Positions 15,932-24,412 of a stretch of DNA of 64,000 nt are shown in pieces; within the stretch, counting starts at the first letter, position 1, and the number at the start of each line of letters is the position of its first letter. The notes below the pieces were generated by a model that was given only the letters and a program-made list of their open reading frames with translations, was not told where the DNA came from and searched no databases. The DNA comes from RYN-230 sp963717125. GTDB lineage: Bacteria; Actinomycetota; Actinomycetes; Streptosporangiales; Streptosporangiaceae. The stretch lies in contig CAVQVG010000015.1 of NCBI GenBank assembly GCA_963717125.1, positions 124,001 through 188,000 of the forward strand, in the 5' to 3' direction. The translations under genes were made by a program, and so were the position numbers.

Positions 15932-17263
15932 TTACTGGTCGCCGCCGTCGTCAGTGCCGCCGTGGTGCGCGTCCGGCGGCTGCGCGGTCTCCCGGCGCCG
16001 CCAGTCCTCCGGCAGCGTGACCTCCAGCACGTCGTCCACCGTGATCAGGCCGATCATGCGCCGGTCCCCGTCCACCACCGGGACCGTGATCAGGTTGTAG
16101 TCGCTCATCAGCACGGCCACGTCAACCACGTCGGTGTCCGCCCCGACCCGTACCGGGTCCCGGTCGCAGACGTCCAGCAACGGGGTGCCCGGGTCGGCCT
16201 GAACCAGCCGGACCACGGTGGCCACGCCACGCAGCCGGCCGCTCGCCCCGACCGCGTGCACGGTGGTCAGCGCCTCCGGCTGGACGCTCTCCGCGCTGGC
16301 CACCGCGGCCAGCGCGTCGGCCACCGCGACATCGCTGGCCAGGGTCAGGAAATCGACCCCCATCAGCCCGCCCGCGCTGGTCGGGTTGAACCCCATCAGG
16401 GTCAGCACCTTGGTCCGCTGCGGCGCGGGCAGCAGGTCGAGCACGGCCTGCCGCCGCTGCTGCGGCAACTCGGCGATCGCGTCCGCGGCGTCGTCGGCCC
16501 GCATCCGGGCCAGCACCGCGGCGACCTCCGCGTCGCTCCGCTCGGCCAGCAGGCGGGTGGCCTGGTCCTCGTCCAGCTCCTCGAAGACGTCCGCCTCCAG
16601 CTCGGGATCCGCGTGCACCTGGCCCAGGATCTCGGACTCCTCGTCCCTGGACGCGTCCTCCAGCAGGTCGGCGATCTGGGCTGGCTTCAGCCGCCGGATT
16701 CGGGCCAGCGGGCCGCGCAGCCCGGCGCTGCCGGCGTGCCCGATCAGCGGCTCGAACCGGGACCAGTCGCGGAAGACGTGCTCGTCCTGGTCGGCCCCGG
16801 GGTGCAGCAGCCGGAGCAGGCCGCGCGGCCGGCGGCGGACGTCCACCCCGGCCAGCACCCACTCCCCGTCCGGTTGCTCACGCAACTCCAGGTCGGCCGC
16901 CCGGACCAGTTGCGCGCTCGGCACGTCGATCAGCCGGTGCCCGAGCATGTCGGAGCGCAGCAGCACCTCGCCGTCCCGCCGCTCGAAGCGGCGCAGGTCC
17001 AGCCGGGGGCTGGTCAGCTTCAGCTCGCTGCCGTCGAACCGCCCGGTCTGCTCGACCGGCACGAACACCTCGCGCCCGCCCACCTTGGCCACCAGGCCGG
17101 TGACGACCGGGTGGCCGGGACCGTGCAGCCGGACGATCACGTCCTGGACCCGGCCCAGGGACTCCCCGTTGCTGTCCGTGATCGGGCGTTTGAGCAGGTC
17201 CATGAGGTGGATAGTGCGGCCGCCCTGGGCGGCGGCCGGGGTATCCGGCTGTGTCGCGGCCAT
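15932..17263 (-). CDS. PRC-barrel/MgtE-N/CBS domain protein, soluble partner of NRAMP transporter
   Basis: The product (443 aa from the ATG at 17263) has two PRC-barrel-like stretches (~10-150, MDLLKRPITDSNGESLGRVQDV), an MgtE N-terminal superhelical domain (~180-300, LKPAQIADLLEDA, DELDEDQATRLL, GLMGVDFLTL) and a CBS pair (~300-430, VPVVDGDRRMIGLITVDDVLE). The membrane domain of true MgtE is absent, so it is more likely a nucleotide- or Mg2+-responsive regulator of the adjacent transporter than a channel. In-frame codons extend to 17422, but the 17263 start removes a low-quality leader. It pairs with the NRAMP gene 13 bp downstream. Confidence 0.82.
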   Translation of the reverse strand: MAATQPDTPAAAQGGRTIHLMDLLKRPITDSNGESLGRVQDVIVRLHGPGHPVVTGLVAKVGGREVFVPVEQTGRFDGSELKLTSPRLDLRRFERRDGEVLLRSDMLGHRLIDVPSAQLVRAADLELREQPDGEWVLAGVDVRRRPRGLLRLLHPGADQDEHVFRDWSRFEPLIGHAGSAGLRGPLARIRRLKPAQIADLLEDASRDEESEILGQVHADPELEADVFEELDEDQATRLLAERSDAEVAAVLARMRADDAADAIAELPQQRRQAVLDLLPAPQRTKVLTLMGFNPTSAGGLMGVDFLTLASDVAVADALAAVASAESVQPEALTTVHAVGASGRLRGVATVVRLVQADPGTPLLDVCDRDPVRVGADTDVVDVAVLMSDYNLITVPVVDGDRRMIGLITVDDVLEVTLPEDWRRRETAQPPDAHHGGTDDGGDQ

Positions 17264-17611
17264 AGGGGCCAGTGTTCCACCGTGCACCAGGTTCTCCGCT
17301 GGCGGCCCGGTGAACACCAGGTCGCCAGAGAGTGAACAGAATCGTGCGGCTTGACCGCCAAGATTCCGGGTAGCGGCGTAGTCCGGGGTACTGTCACGGG
17401 GTACGGCAATCAGCCGGAACACACGCAGCGAGGCGAGGAGGTGGCGGCCGTGCTGGGTGATCCTTCCAGTACCACCCCGGCGATCACGGCCCCCGCCCCG
17501 GGCCGGGTCGCCGGGTGGCGCTTGGTCCCATCCCGCCTATTGTCTGCCGCCTGCCCTCTGCTGGGGCCTGTGCCCTAGCACCGGCCGGGCCGGCGGCCGG
17601 AGGAGGCTGCT
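17264..17611. promoter_or_regulatory. divergent promoter region of two CBS/NRAMP modules
   Basis: These 348 bp separate the two head-to-head metal-transport operons. I see no convincing ORF, no known riboswitch fold (M-box or Mn2+ type) and no clear operator. GGAGGAGG at 17599-17606 is the ribosome site of the rightward gene. Confidence 0.5.
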
Positions 17612-19000
17612 GTGTCCGAACGGTTTTTTGGAGCTAACCGCGACCCCGCCCGCTGGCGGCGCCGCGACGGGTCCTCGATCACCCGGCGCCTGATCCAGCC
17701 GTCCGAGCGCACCCTGGCGTCCCGCCAGCTCCGGCAGGACATCGTGTCGCTGGCCGGGCTGATCACCCGGCCGGTGCTGAACCAGGCCGGGGACGAGGTC
17801 GGCCGGGTGGTCAACCTGGTGGCCATGGTCCATGGCAGCGGGGAGACCTACCCCCTGATCACCGGGATCGTGATCCGGGTCGCCCGCCGCCGGGCGTTCC
17901 TGGACAGCTCGGCCATCGACCGGCTGCGCCGCCGCTCGGTCACGCTGCGCACGGCCCGGCTCGACCTGCGCGAGTTCGCGCAGCGGGACGGGGAGGTGCT
18001 GCTGGCCCGGGACATTATGGATCATCAGCTGGTGGACACCGACGAGATCCAGGTGATCCGGGCGGCCGACCTGTACCTGGCCCAGGTCGGCGAGCAGATC
18101 CATCTGGTCGGCGTGGACGTGAGCCTGCAGACCCTGCTGCGCCGGCTGGGCCCGCGCCGGTTCCGCTGGCATCCCACCCCCGACCGGGTGATCGACTGGG
18201 CCTCGATCGAGTCCTTCGGGGGTGACTCGCCCGCGGAGCCCGCCGCGGTGAAACTGCGCACCCCGCACGCCGCGCTGCGCCGGCTGCGCCCGGCCGAGCT
18301 GGCCGACGTGCTGGAGGGGCTGGGCCGGTCCGGCCGCCAGGAGGTGCTGGACAGCCTGGACGACGATTTGGCCGCGGACGCGCTGGAGGAGATGGAGCCG
18401 CACGAGCTGACCGCCCTGCTCCGCGAGGTGGCGCCATCCCGGGCCGCTGAGCTGATCGCCGGGATGGAGCCGGACGAGGCGGTGGACGCGCTGCGCGACC
18501 TGGACGACGAGGAACGGGCCGCGCTGCTCGCCCAGATGCCCCAGCCGGTCCAGCGTGAGCTGATCAAGCTGCTTGGCTACCCGGGCGACGAGGCGGGCGG
18601 GATCATGACCAGCGTGCTGGCCACGGCCGGCCCGGCTGAGACCGTAGCCGAGGTGAGCCAGCGGCTGGCCGCGCTGGCCGGGCACCGGACCGAGATCGAC
18701 TCGGTGGCGGTGCTGGACGAGGCGGGCGTGCTGCTGGGCGACGTGTCCGCATTCGATCTGCTGGTCAGCGACCCCGGGCGGCGGCTGGACGAGCTGATCG
18801 ACCCGGACAACCCGCCGGTCACCCTGCCCCCGGACGCCGACCTGGACCTGGTGGCCACCGAGCTGGTCGAGTCGCGCCGCTCCTCCTTGCTGGTGGTGGA
18901 CGACGACGGGCGGCCGCTGGGCCGCATCCTGGCCGACGACGTGCTGGACGCCCTGGTCCCCGGGCACGGCCGCCTGCACTTCCCGAGGCTGCTGCAGTGA
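17612..19000 (+). CDS. PRC-barrel/MgtE-N/CBS domain protein (second copy)
   Basis: This 462-aa paralogue of the leftward gene has the same order: PRC-like segments (~45-185, ITRPVLNQAGDEVGRVVNL and LRTARLDLREFAQRDGEVL), an MgtE-N domain (~225-330, LRPAELADVLEGLGRSGRQEV, ALEEMEPHELTALLREV, DEAGGIMTSVLA) and a CBS pair (~335-455, SSLLVVDDDGRPLGRILADDV). There is no membrane domain. The GTG start has a strong GGAGGAGG 5 nt upstream. Its stop overlaps the GTG of the next NRAMP gene (GTGA), so the two proteins are translationally coupled, supporting a physical or regulatory partnership. Confidence 0.88.
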   Translation: MSERFFGANRDPARWRRRDGSSITRRLIQPSERTLASRQLRQDIVSLAGLITRPVLNQAGDEVGRVVNLVAMVHGSGETYPLITGIVIRVARRRAFLDSSAIDRLRRRSVTLRTARLDLREFAQRDGEVLLARDIMDHQLVDTDEIQVIRAADLYLAQVGEQIHLVGVDVSLQTLLRRLGPRRFRWHPTPDRVIDWASIESFGGDSPAEPAAVKLRTPHAALRRLRPAELADVLEGLGRSGRQEVLDSLDDDLAADALEEMEPHELTALLREVAPSRAAELIAGMEPDEAVDALRDLDDEERAALLAQMPQPVQRELIKLLGYPGDEAGGIMTSVLATAGPAETVAEVSQRLAALAGHRTEIDSVAVLDEAGVLLGDVSAFDLLVSDPGRRLDELIDPDNPPVTLPPDADLDLVATELVESRRSSLLVVDDDGRPLGRILADDVLDALVPGHGRLHFPRLLQ

Positions 19001-20502
19001 CCGAGCCCGCGCCGAAGGGGGGCGCCGCCGACAGGACTGACGCGCCGAAGGGGGGCGCCGCCGACTGGACTGAGGAGCGCGGAGCGAGGAACGAGCGACA
19101 AGCGACGAGGGAAGGAGGCGGGTCAAAGCCCCCCGGAGGCGCAAAGAAAGCAGAGCGGCGGGTCCAAGCCCCCCGGAGGCGCAAAGAAGAACCGGCCGAG
19201 CTGGCCCGGGCCCGATCCGGGTTTACGTCGCTGACCCGGGTGCGGGCCGGCGGGGTACGGCTGATCCGGTCCCGGCGCGGCCGGATCTGGATGATCCTGG
19301 CCATCGCCGGGCCGGGCGTGGTGGCGGCCAACGCGGGCAACGACGCGGCCGGCATCGCCACCTACGCTTCGGCCGGGTCCCAGTTCATCTACCGGACGCT
19401 GTTCTTCATGGTGCTGGTCACCATCGCCCTGGTGCTGGTGCAGGAGATGGCGGTCCGGCTCGGCACGCACACCGGCAAGGGCCTGGCCGCGCTGATCCGG
19501 GAGCAGTTCAGCCTGCGGCTCACCGGGGTCGCGCTGTTCTGCGTGCTGCTGGCCAATACCGGCCTGGTGGTGGCCGAGTTCGCGGGCATCGGTGCCGCCT
19601 TCCAGCTGCTTGGCGTGAGCCGGTACGTGATCATCCCGGCCGCCGCGGCGGCCATCTGGGCGCTGGTCGTGTTCGGCTCCTACCGGTACGCCGAGCGGAT
19701 TTTCCTGATCTTGTCGCTGGCCTTCCTCGCGTACCCGATCGCCGCGGTGCTCGGCCACCCCGACTGGGCTCAGGTCGGCAGCAACCTGGTCATCCCGCAC
19801 TTCCTGTACACCAAGAGCTTCCTGCTGCTCGGGGTGGCGCTGATCGGCACCACGGTCAGCCCGTACATGCAGCTGTACGCGGCGGCCGGCGTGGTGGACA
19901 GGGGCGCGGACGCGGCCGACTACCCGCGGGCCCGGATCGACGCGATCTCGGGCGCGCTGTTCGCCTGCGTGATCTCCATCACCATCATCATCGCGACGGC
20001 CGCGGCCATCGGCGGCACCGGCCCGCTCACTTCGGCCAAGGAGGCGGCCCAGGCGCTGCGCCCGGTGGCCGGCCCGGCCGCCGAATGGCTGTTCGCGTTC
20101 GGCCTCATCGGGGCGTCCGCGCTGGCGGGCGCCGTGGTCCCGCTGTCCAGCGCGTACGCGATCAGCGAGGCGGTCGGGGTGGAGCGGTCGGTGTCCCGGC
20201 GGTTCACCGAGGCCCGGCTGTTCCTCGGCCTGTTCACCGTGCAGGTGATCATCGGGGCTAGCCTGGCGCTGACCCCGATCAACCTGATTACGCTGCTCAT
20301 CGGCACCCAGGTGCTGCAGGGCCTCGTCACGCCGGTGATCCTGGTCTACATCCTCATCCTGACGAACCGGCGCAGCGTGCTCGGCGCAGCGGCCAACGGC
20401 ACTGGGTTCCGGGTGGCCGCCACCATCTGCACGCTGGCGATATCCGCGATGAGCCTGCTGCTGCTGGCGTTCACCGTGCTGGGCTGGTTCGGCATTGGCT
20501 GA
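18997..20502 (+). CDS. NRAMP family divalent metal transporter (second copy)
   Basis: The 501-aa product is a membrane transporter with ~11 helices; the core begins around residue 90 (MILAIAGPGVVAANAGNDAAGIATYA) and includes VLVQEMAVRLGTHTGKG, LIGTTVSPYMQLYAAAGVVD and LSSAYAISEAVGVE. The GTG start overlaps the upstream stop, with GAGG at 18985-18988, 8 nt away. Residues 1-~65 are built from tandem DNA repeats (APKGGAAD twice, then a 40-bp repeat read in two frames) and have no counterpart in NRAMP proteins. This copy lacks the Pro/Ala extension of its paralogue. The transported ion is not evident. Confidence 0.9.
   Translation: MTEPAPKGGAADRTDAPKGGAADWTEERGARNERQATREGGGSKPPGGAKKAERRVQAPRRRKEEPAELARARSGFTSLTRVRAGGVRLIRSRRGRIWMILAIAGPGVVAANAGNDAAGIATYASAGSQFIYRTLFFMVLVTIALVLVQEMAVRLGTHTGKGLAALIREQFSLRLTGVALFCVLLANTGLVVAEFAGIGAAFQLLGVSRYVIIPAAAAAIWALVVFGSYRYAERIFLILSLAFLAYPIAAVLGHPDWAQVGSNLVIPHFLYTKSFLLLGVALIGTTVSPYMQLYAAAGVVDRGADAADYPRARIDAISGALFACVISITIIIATAAAIGGTGPLTSAKEAAQALRPVAGPAAEWLFAFGLIGASALAGAVVPLSSAYAISEAVGVERSVSRRFTEARLFLGLFTVQVIIGASLALTPINLITLLIGTQVLQGLVTPVILVYILILTNRRSVLGAAANGTGFRVAATICTLAISAMSLLLLAFTVLGWFGIG
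19009..19200 (+). repeat. tandem repeats encoding the NRAMP N-terminus
   Basis: A 33-bp unit (GCGCCGAAGGGGGGCGCC...) starts at about 19010 and again at 19043, giving APKGGAAD twice in one frame. A 40-bp unit with the core AAGCCCCCCGGAGGCGCAAA occurs in the blocks starting at 19121 and 19161. Because 40 is not a multiple of three, it is read first as SKPPGGAKK and then as QAPRRRKE. Between them lies a GAGCG/GACGAG-rich stretch. Confidence 0.85.
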
Positions 20503-20636
20503 CCGGCCAGCCTGCTAAAGCTCCGCTAAGACCCGGCTACGTGGCAGACCGCGGGGTATCAGGCAAATGCCCCCTTGGCCTGAGCACGCCGCCACGGTGG
20601 TACAAAGGCCAGGTCAAGCACTGAAAGGCAGACCAG

Positions 20637-23351
20637 GTGGCAATGCGGCGAGCGGTAGGCGTCCTCGGCAGCAGGGGCGATGACCTGCGCGAGGGCCTTG
20701 GATACACGCTGAAACGCAGGCTGCTCGGGCCGCCCATGGTCAACGAGCAGCTGGGCGAGCAGCGGTTGTCCAACGTGCTGGCCCTCGGCGTGCTCGCCCC
20801 AGACGGCATCTCCTCCTCCGCCTACGGCACCGAGGAAATCCTCATCGAGCTGCTCAAGGGCGGCCTGGCCATCACCGCGTTCACGCTGATCCTCCCGCTG
20901 ACCGGGGTCGTGCTGTTCGTGATGGCCCTGGTCGTGCTGTCCTACCGCGAGGTGGTCTCGGTGTACACCCGGGCCGGCGGCTCTTATGTCGTCGCCCGGG
21001 ACAACTTCGGGCCCCGGGTCGCCCAGGTCGCTGCGGTCGCCCTGCTCATCGACTACGTGGTCACGGTGGCGGTGCAGGTGGCCGCAGGCACCGCGGCGGT
21101 TGCGTCGGCTCTCCCCGGCATCCGGCAACTGAGCGACCCCGCCGTCATCACGATCATCTCGATCATCATCGTGATCTTGATGTGCTACGGCAACCTGCGC
21201 GGGATCCGCGAGGCGGGCAAGTCGTTCGCCGTGCCCACCTACCTGTTCTCGGGCGTGGTGATCGTGATGATCATCACCGGCCTGATCCGCGAGGCCTTCG
21301 GCACGCTCGGGCATTATCACTATCCAGTGCAGGGCCAGTATGGGTTCGGTACCGCGCACAACTACAACTCGCTGATCTCTTTTGCCCTGATCTTCGTGCT
21401 GCTGCGCGCGTTCGCCAACGGCGGCTCCTCGCTGACCGGCATCGAGGCGGTGTCCAACGCGGTCAGCGCGTTCAGGCCGCCGGAGGGCATCAACGCCCGC
21501 AAGGTGCTGGTCACCGAAGGCGTCATCCTCGGCTCCCTGGTGGCCGGGATCTCCTGGCTGGCCCATGTCACCCACGCTGCGCCTTACACCCTCGGCGTGC
21601 CGACCGTGCTGTCCCAGGAAGCCCGGATCATCTTCGGCCACTCGGCCCTGGGCGACATCCCGTACATCCTGGTCCAGGCGGCGACCGCGCTGATCCTGTA
21701 CACCGGCGGTAACACCAGCTTCAACGGGTTCCCATTCCTGGCCAACTTCGTGGCCGAGGACGCGTTCCTGCCCCGCTGGCTGACCAAGCGGGGGCACCGG
21801 CTGGTGTTCTCCAACGGCATCGTGGTGCTGGCGGTGCTGTCCTGTGCGCTGCTGGCTGCGGTTGGGGCCAACGTGAACAACCTGGTGCCGTTCTACGCTA
21901 TCGGCGTGTTCACCGCGTTCACCCTGGCCGGGTTCGGCATGGCCAAGTACCACCAGACACATCGCGAGCGGCACTGGCGGCGCAAGCTGGTGATCAACTT
22001 CTCGGCCGGGGTGACCTCGCTGGTCGTGGTGCTGATCTTCGTGGTGGTCAAGTTCACCGAGGGCGCCTGGCTGGTGCTGATCCTGTTCATCGTCGGGGTG
22101 CCCGCGCTCATCCGGCTGAACCGGGAGTACCGGGTGGAGAGCCAGGTACTGGACCGGATCGGGGACCGGCCCAGGCCGCCGGAGCCGCCGAAGTACACCC
22201 GGCGCACGGTCTTCGTCCTGGTGGACAGCTTCGACCTGGCCACCATCGCCGCGCTGCGCTACGCCCGCAGCCTGCGGCCGACCACGCTGCGCGCGGTGCA
22301 CTTCGTGATCGACAACCAGCAGGCCGAACTGCTGCGCGAGGACTGGTCCCGGACCGACCGCGGTGTGGTGCTCGACTTCATCGACTGTCCGGACCGGCGC
22401 GTCGCCCGGTGCGCCGCGGAACTGGCCAGCGAGGAGGCCTGCCAGCCCGGGACGCACGTCACCGTGGTGCTGCCGCGGCGCAGCTACGCGCCGCTGCTCG
22501 GCCGACTGCTGCACGACCGCACCGCGGACCGGATCGCCGGCGTGGTCAGCCGGATCCCGAACGTGACGGCTACCATCGTCCCGTTCGACGTGCGCAGCCG
22601 GATCGAGGTGCTGCACGAGCGCCAGCTCGCCGCCCAGGCGGAGAAGGCAGCCGCGCTGGCCGGCGCCAGCACCGGGACCAGCCTGGCTGAGCTGGCCGCC
22701 GCGCAGGCCAGGACGGGCGCACCGCCCGCCGAGCCAGCCGCGGCCGGGGCAGCCGGGGCAGCGAGCACGGAGCCGGCCAGCGAGTCGGCGCCGGCTGATC
22801 CGGCCCTGACCGGGAGCACGACGGCCGGGGCTGGTGACGGAGACCAGCCGGCCGCCGTCCCGGACCCGGCCAGCACGCTGCCGCCGGTGATAGCGGCACC
22901 ACCGGCCGGGCTGCGCGGACGGCTGCGGCCCCGGCGGCCGCGCCGCGGCGCGGCCGAGGGCCAGCCGGCCGCGGCCACGCCCGGCGGCGATAACCCGGGC
23001 TACAGCCGGCCCACACCGCCGGCCGGAGTGAACCCGATCGGCTCGCTGACCGGCCCGGGCCGGGCCACCGTCGAGGGCCGGGTCCGCGCGGTGGAGATCC
23101 GCCCGGTCGAGCGGAACTCGGTGCTGGCCGCCGAGATCACGGACTCCACCGGGAACCTGACCGCGCTGTTCTACGGCCGGTCGCACATCCCGGGCATCGT
23201 CTGCGGGGCCCGGATCCGGTTCCGTGGGCCGGTGGGCATCCGCGACGGCAGCCCGGTCATGATCAACCCGGCCTACGAGCTGCTGTTCCCGGGTATGCCT
23301 GACCCGGGGGACGGCACCGGCGGGGACCGCGACGACCAGGCTGGCACCTAG
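20637..23351 (+). CDS. KimA-like APC potassium transporter fused to a C-terminal OB-fold domain
   Basis: Residues ~30-500 resemble KimA-type APC potassium importers (RLSNVLALGVLAPDGISSSAYGTEEIL, AGGSYVVARDNFGP, FANGGSSLTGIEAVSNAV, GGNTSFNGFPFLANFVAEDAFLP), with about 12 membrane helices. Residues ~515-670 form the cytosolic domain found in actinobacterial members (TVFVLVDSFDLATIAALRYAR, VVSRIPNVTATIVPFDV). After a Pro/Ala-rich linker, residues ~825-895 form an OB fold (VEGRVRAVEIRPVERNSVLAAEITDSTG..., INPAYELLFPG) like the separate Rv2694c-type protein. In mycobacteria the APC gene (Rv2690c) and the OB gene are near neighbours around trk genes; here they are one 904-aa chain. GTG start with GAAAGG ~9 nt upstream. 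Confidence 0.88.
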   Translation: MAMRRAVGVLGSRGDDLREGLGYTLKRRLLGPPMVNEQLGEQRLSNVLALGVLAPDGISSSAYGTEEILIELLKGGLAITAFTLILPLTGVVLFVMALVVLSYREVVSVYTRAGGSYVVARDNFGPRVAQVAAVALLIDYVVTVAVQVAAGTAAVASALPGIRQLSDPAVITIISIIIVILMCYGNLRGIREAGKSFAVPTYLFSGVVIVMIITGLIREAFGTLGHYHYPVQGQYGFGTAHNYNSLISFALIFVLLRAFANGGSSLTGIEAVSNAVSAFRPPEGINARKVLVTEGVILGSLVAGISWLAHVTHAAPYTLGVPTVLSQEARIIFGHSALGDIPYILVQAATALILYTGGNTSFNGFPFLANFVAEDAFLPRWLTKRGHRLVFSNGIVVLAVLSCALLAAVGANVNNLVPFYAIGVFTAFTLAGFGMAKYHQTHRERHWRRKLVINFSAGVTSLVVVLIFVVVKFTEGAWLVLILFIVGVPALIRLNREYRVESQVLDRIGDRPRPPEPPKYTRRTVFVLVDSFDLATIAALRYARSLRPTTLRAVHFVIDNQQAELLREDWSRTDRGVVLDFIDCPDRRVARCAAELASEEACQPGTHVTVVLPRRSYAPLLGRLLHDRTADRIAGVVSRIPNVTATIVPFDVRSRIEVLHERQLAAQAEKAAALAGASTGTSLAELAAAQARTGAPPAEPAAAGAAGAASTEPASESAPADPALTGSTTAGAGDGDQPAAVPDPASTLPPVIAAPPAGLRGRLRPRRPRRGAAEGQPAAATPGGDNPGYSRPTPPAGVNPIGSLTGPGRATVEGRVRAVEIRPVERNSVLAAEITDSTGNLTALFYGRSHIPGIVCGARIRFRGPVGIRDGSPVMINPAYELLFPGMPDPGDGTGGDRDDQAGT

Positions 23352-23376
23352 CCGGACGAGGGAGCTGTCAGCGGCG

Positions 23377-24303
23377 ATGACGGCCGGACACGGGCATGAC
23401 CACGGGTCTGCGCTGACCGCGACCGGGCGGCACGGCGGCAGGCTGGCCGCCGTGCTGGCGATCACCGCCACGATCGCCATCGGCGAGGTGGCCGGCGCGG
23501 TGCTGTCCGGCTCGCTGGTGCTGCTGGCCGACGCCGCGCACATGACCGCCGACGCCGCCGGGGTGGGGCTGTCCCTGCTGGCCGCGTACTTCGCCAGCAA
23601 GCCGGCCACCGAGCGGCGCACGTTCGGCTACGCCCGGCTGGAGATCCTGGCCGCGACGGCCAACGCGCTGCTGCTGCTGGGCATGGCCGGCTTCATCCTG
23701 TTCGAGGCGGCCCAGCGGCTCGCCACCCCAGAACCGGTGAGCACCGGGCTGATGGCGTTCTTCGGTGCGGTCGCGCTGGCCGGCAACGGCGTGTCGCTGG
23801 TGCTGCTGCGCCAGGCCCAGGCGGAGAGCCTGAACGCGCGGGGCGCGTTCCTGGAAGTGGCCTCGGACACGTTCGGCGCGGTGGCGGTCATCGTGACCGC
23901 CGTGCTGATCACGCTGACCGGCTGGACCCGGGCCGACCCGATCGCGTCGCTGCTGGTCGGGGTGCTGATCCTGCCCCGGACCTGGCGGCTGCTCCGGGAC
24001 GCGGTGGACGTGCTGCTGGAGGCCAGCCCGCGGGGCATCGACCTGACCGAAGTGCGGCGGCACATGATCGAACTGGACGGCGTCATCGACGTGCACGACC
24101 TGCACGCCTGGACGATCACGTCCGGCCTGCCGGTGCTGTCCGCGCACGTCGTGGTGGACGCGGGCACGCTCGGCCGCGGCTGCGGCCCGGGCATCCTGGA
24201 CGAGCTCCAGGAATGCGTCCGCGGCCACTTCGACGTCGAGCACTCCACCTTCCAGTTGGAGCCGTCCGGGCACGCCGACCACGAGCCCTCGGTGCACGAC
24301 TAA
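23377..24303 (+). CDS. cation diffusion facilitator (CDF) metal exporter
   Basis: CDF proteins export Zn2+, Cd2+, Co2+ or similar ions in exchange for protons. The 308-aa product has six hydrophobic helices and a cytosolic C-terminal domain. The transport site is visible in helix 2 as LLADAAHMTADAAG (two Asp) and in helix 5 as LEVASDTFGAVAV, where the usual His of HxxxD is Glu. This substitution is common in actinobacterial members and may alter metal preference. The N-terminus is His-rich (GHGHDHG) and the C-terminal tail contains further His. It follows the APC/OB gene by 25 bp on the same strand and is probably cotranscribed. Confidence 0.92.
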   Translation: MTAGHGHDHGSALTATGRHGGRLAAVLAITATIAIGEVAGAVLSGSLVLLADAAHMTADAAGVGLSLLAAYFASKPATERRTFGYARLEILAATANALLLLGMAGFILFEAAQRLATPEPVSTGLMAFFGAVALAGNGVSLVLLRQAQAESLNARGAFLEVASDTFGAVAVIVTAVLITLTGWTRADPIASLLVGVLILPRTWRLLRDAVDVLLEASPRGIDLTEVRRHMIELDGVIDVHDLHAWTITSGLPVLSAHVVVDAGTLGRGCGPGILDELQECVRGHFDVEHSTFQLEPSGHADHEPSVHD

Positions 24304-24362
24304 CCGGGTCCCTCACCCGACGTGCCGCACCGACCACGCCCCGGGGATTGCGCCCGCCGTAG

Positions 24363-24376
24363 TTACTGGGTAGTAA
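24363..24376. promoter_or_regulatory. inverted repeat upstream of the ferritin-like gene (operator candidate)
   Basis: TTACT-GGGT-AGTAA is a 14-bp perfect inverted repeat lying 36 bp upstream of the next start codon, in a promoter-proximal position. Its length and spacing fit a dimeric TetR- or MarR-type repressor site. I cannot name the regulator. Confidence 0.4.
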
Positions 24377-24412
24377 TGAAGACAGGCCATACCCCGGGCG
24401 CTGGAGGCCACC

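Noticed and set aside
17264..17611. Mg2+ or Mn2+ riboswitch controlling the metal modules
   Set aside because: I could not find the conserved M-box or Mn-riboswitch core on either strand.
20559..23621. 1020-codon minus-strand open frame opposite the KimA/OB gene
   Set aside because: It is His/Arg/Asp/Gln-rich without motifs, while the plus strand has clear membrane helices and family signatures.
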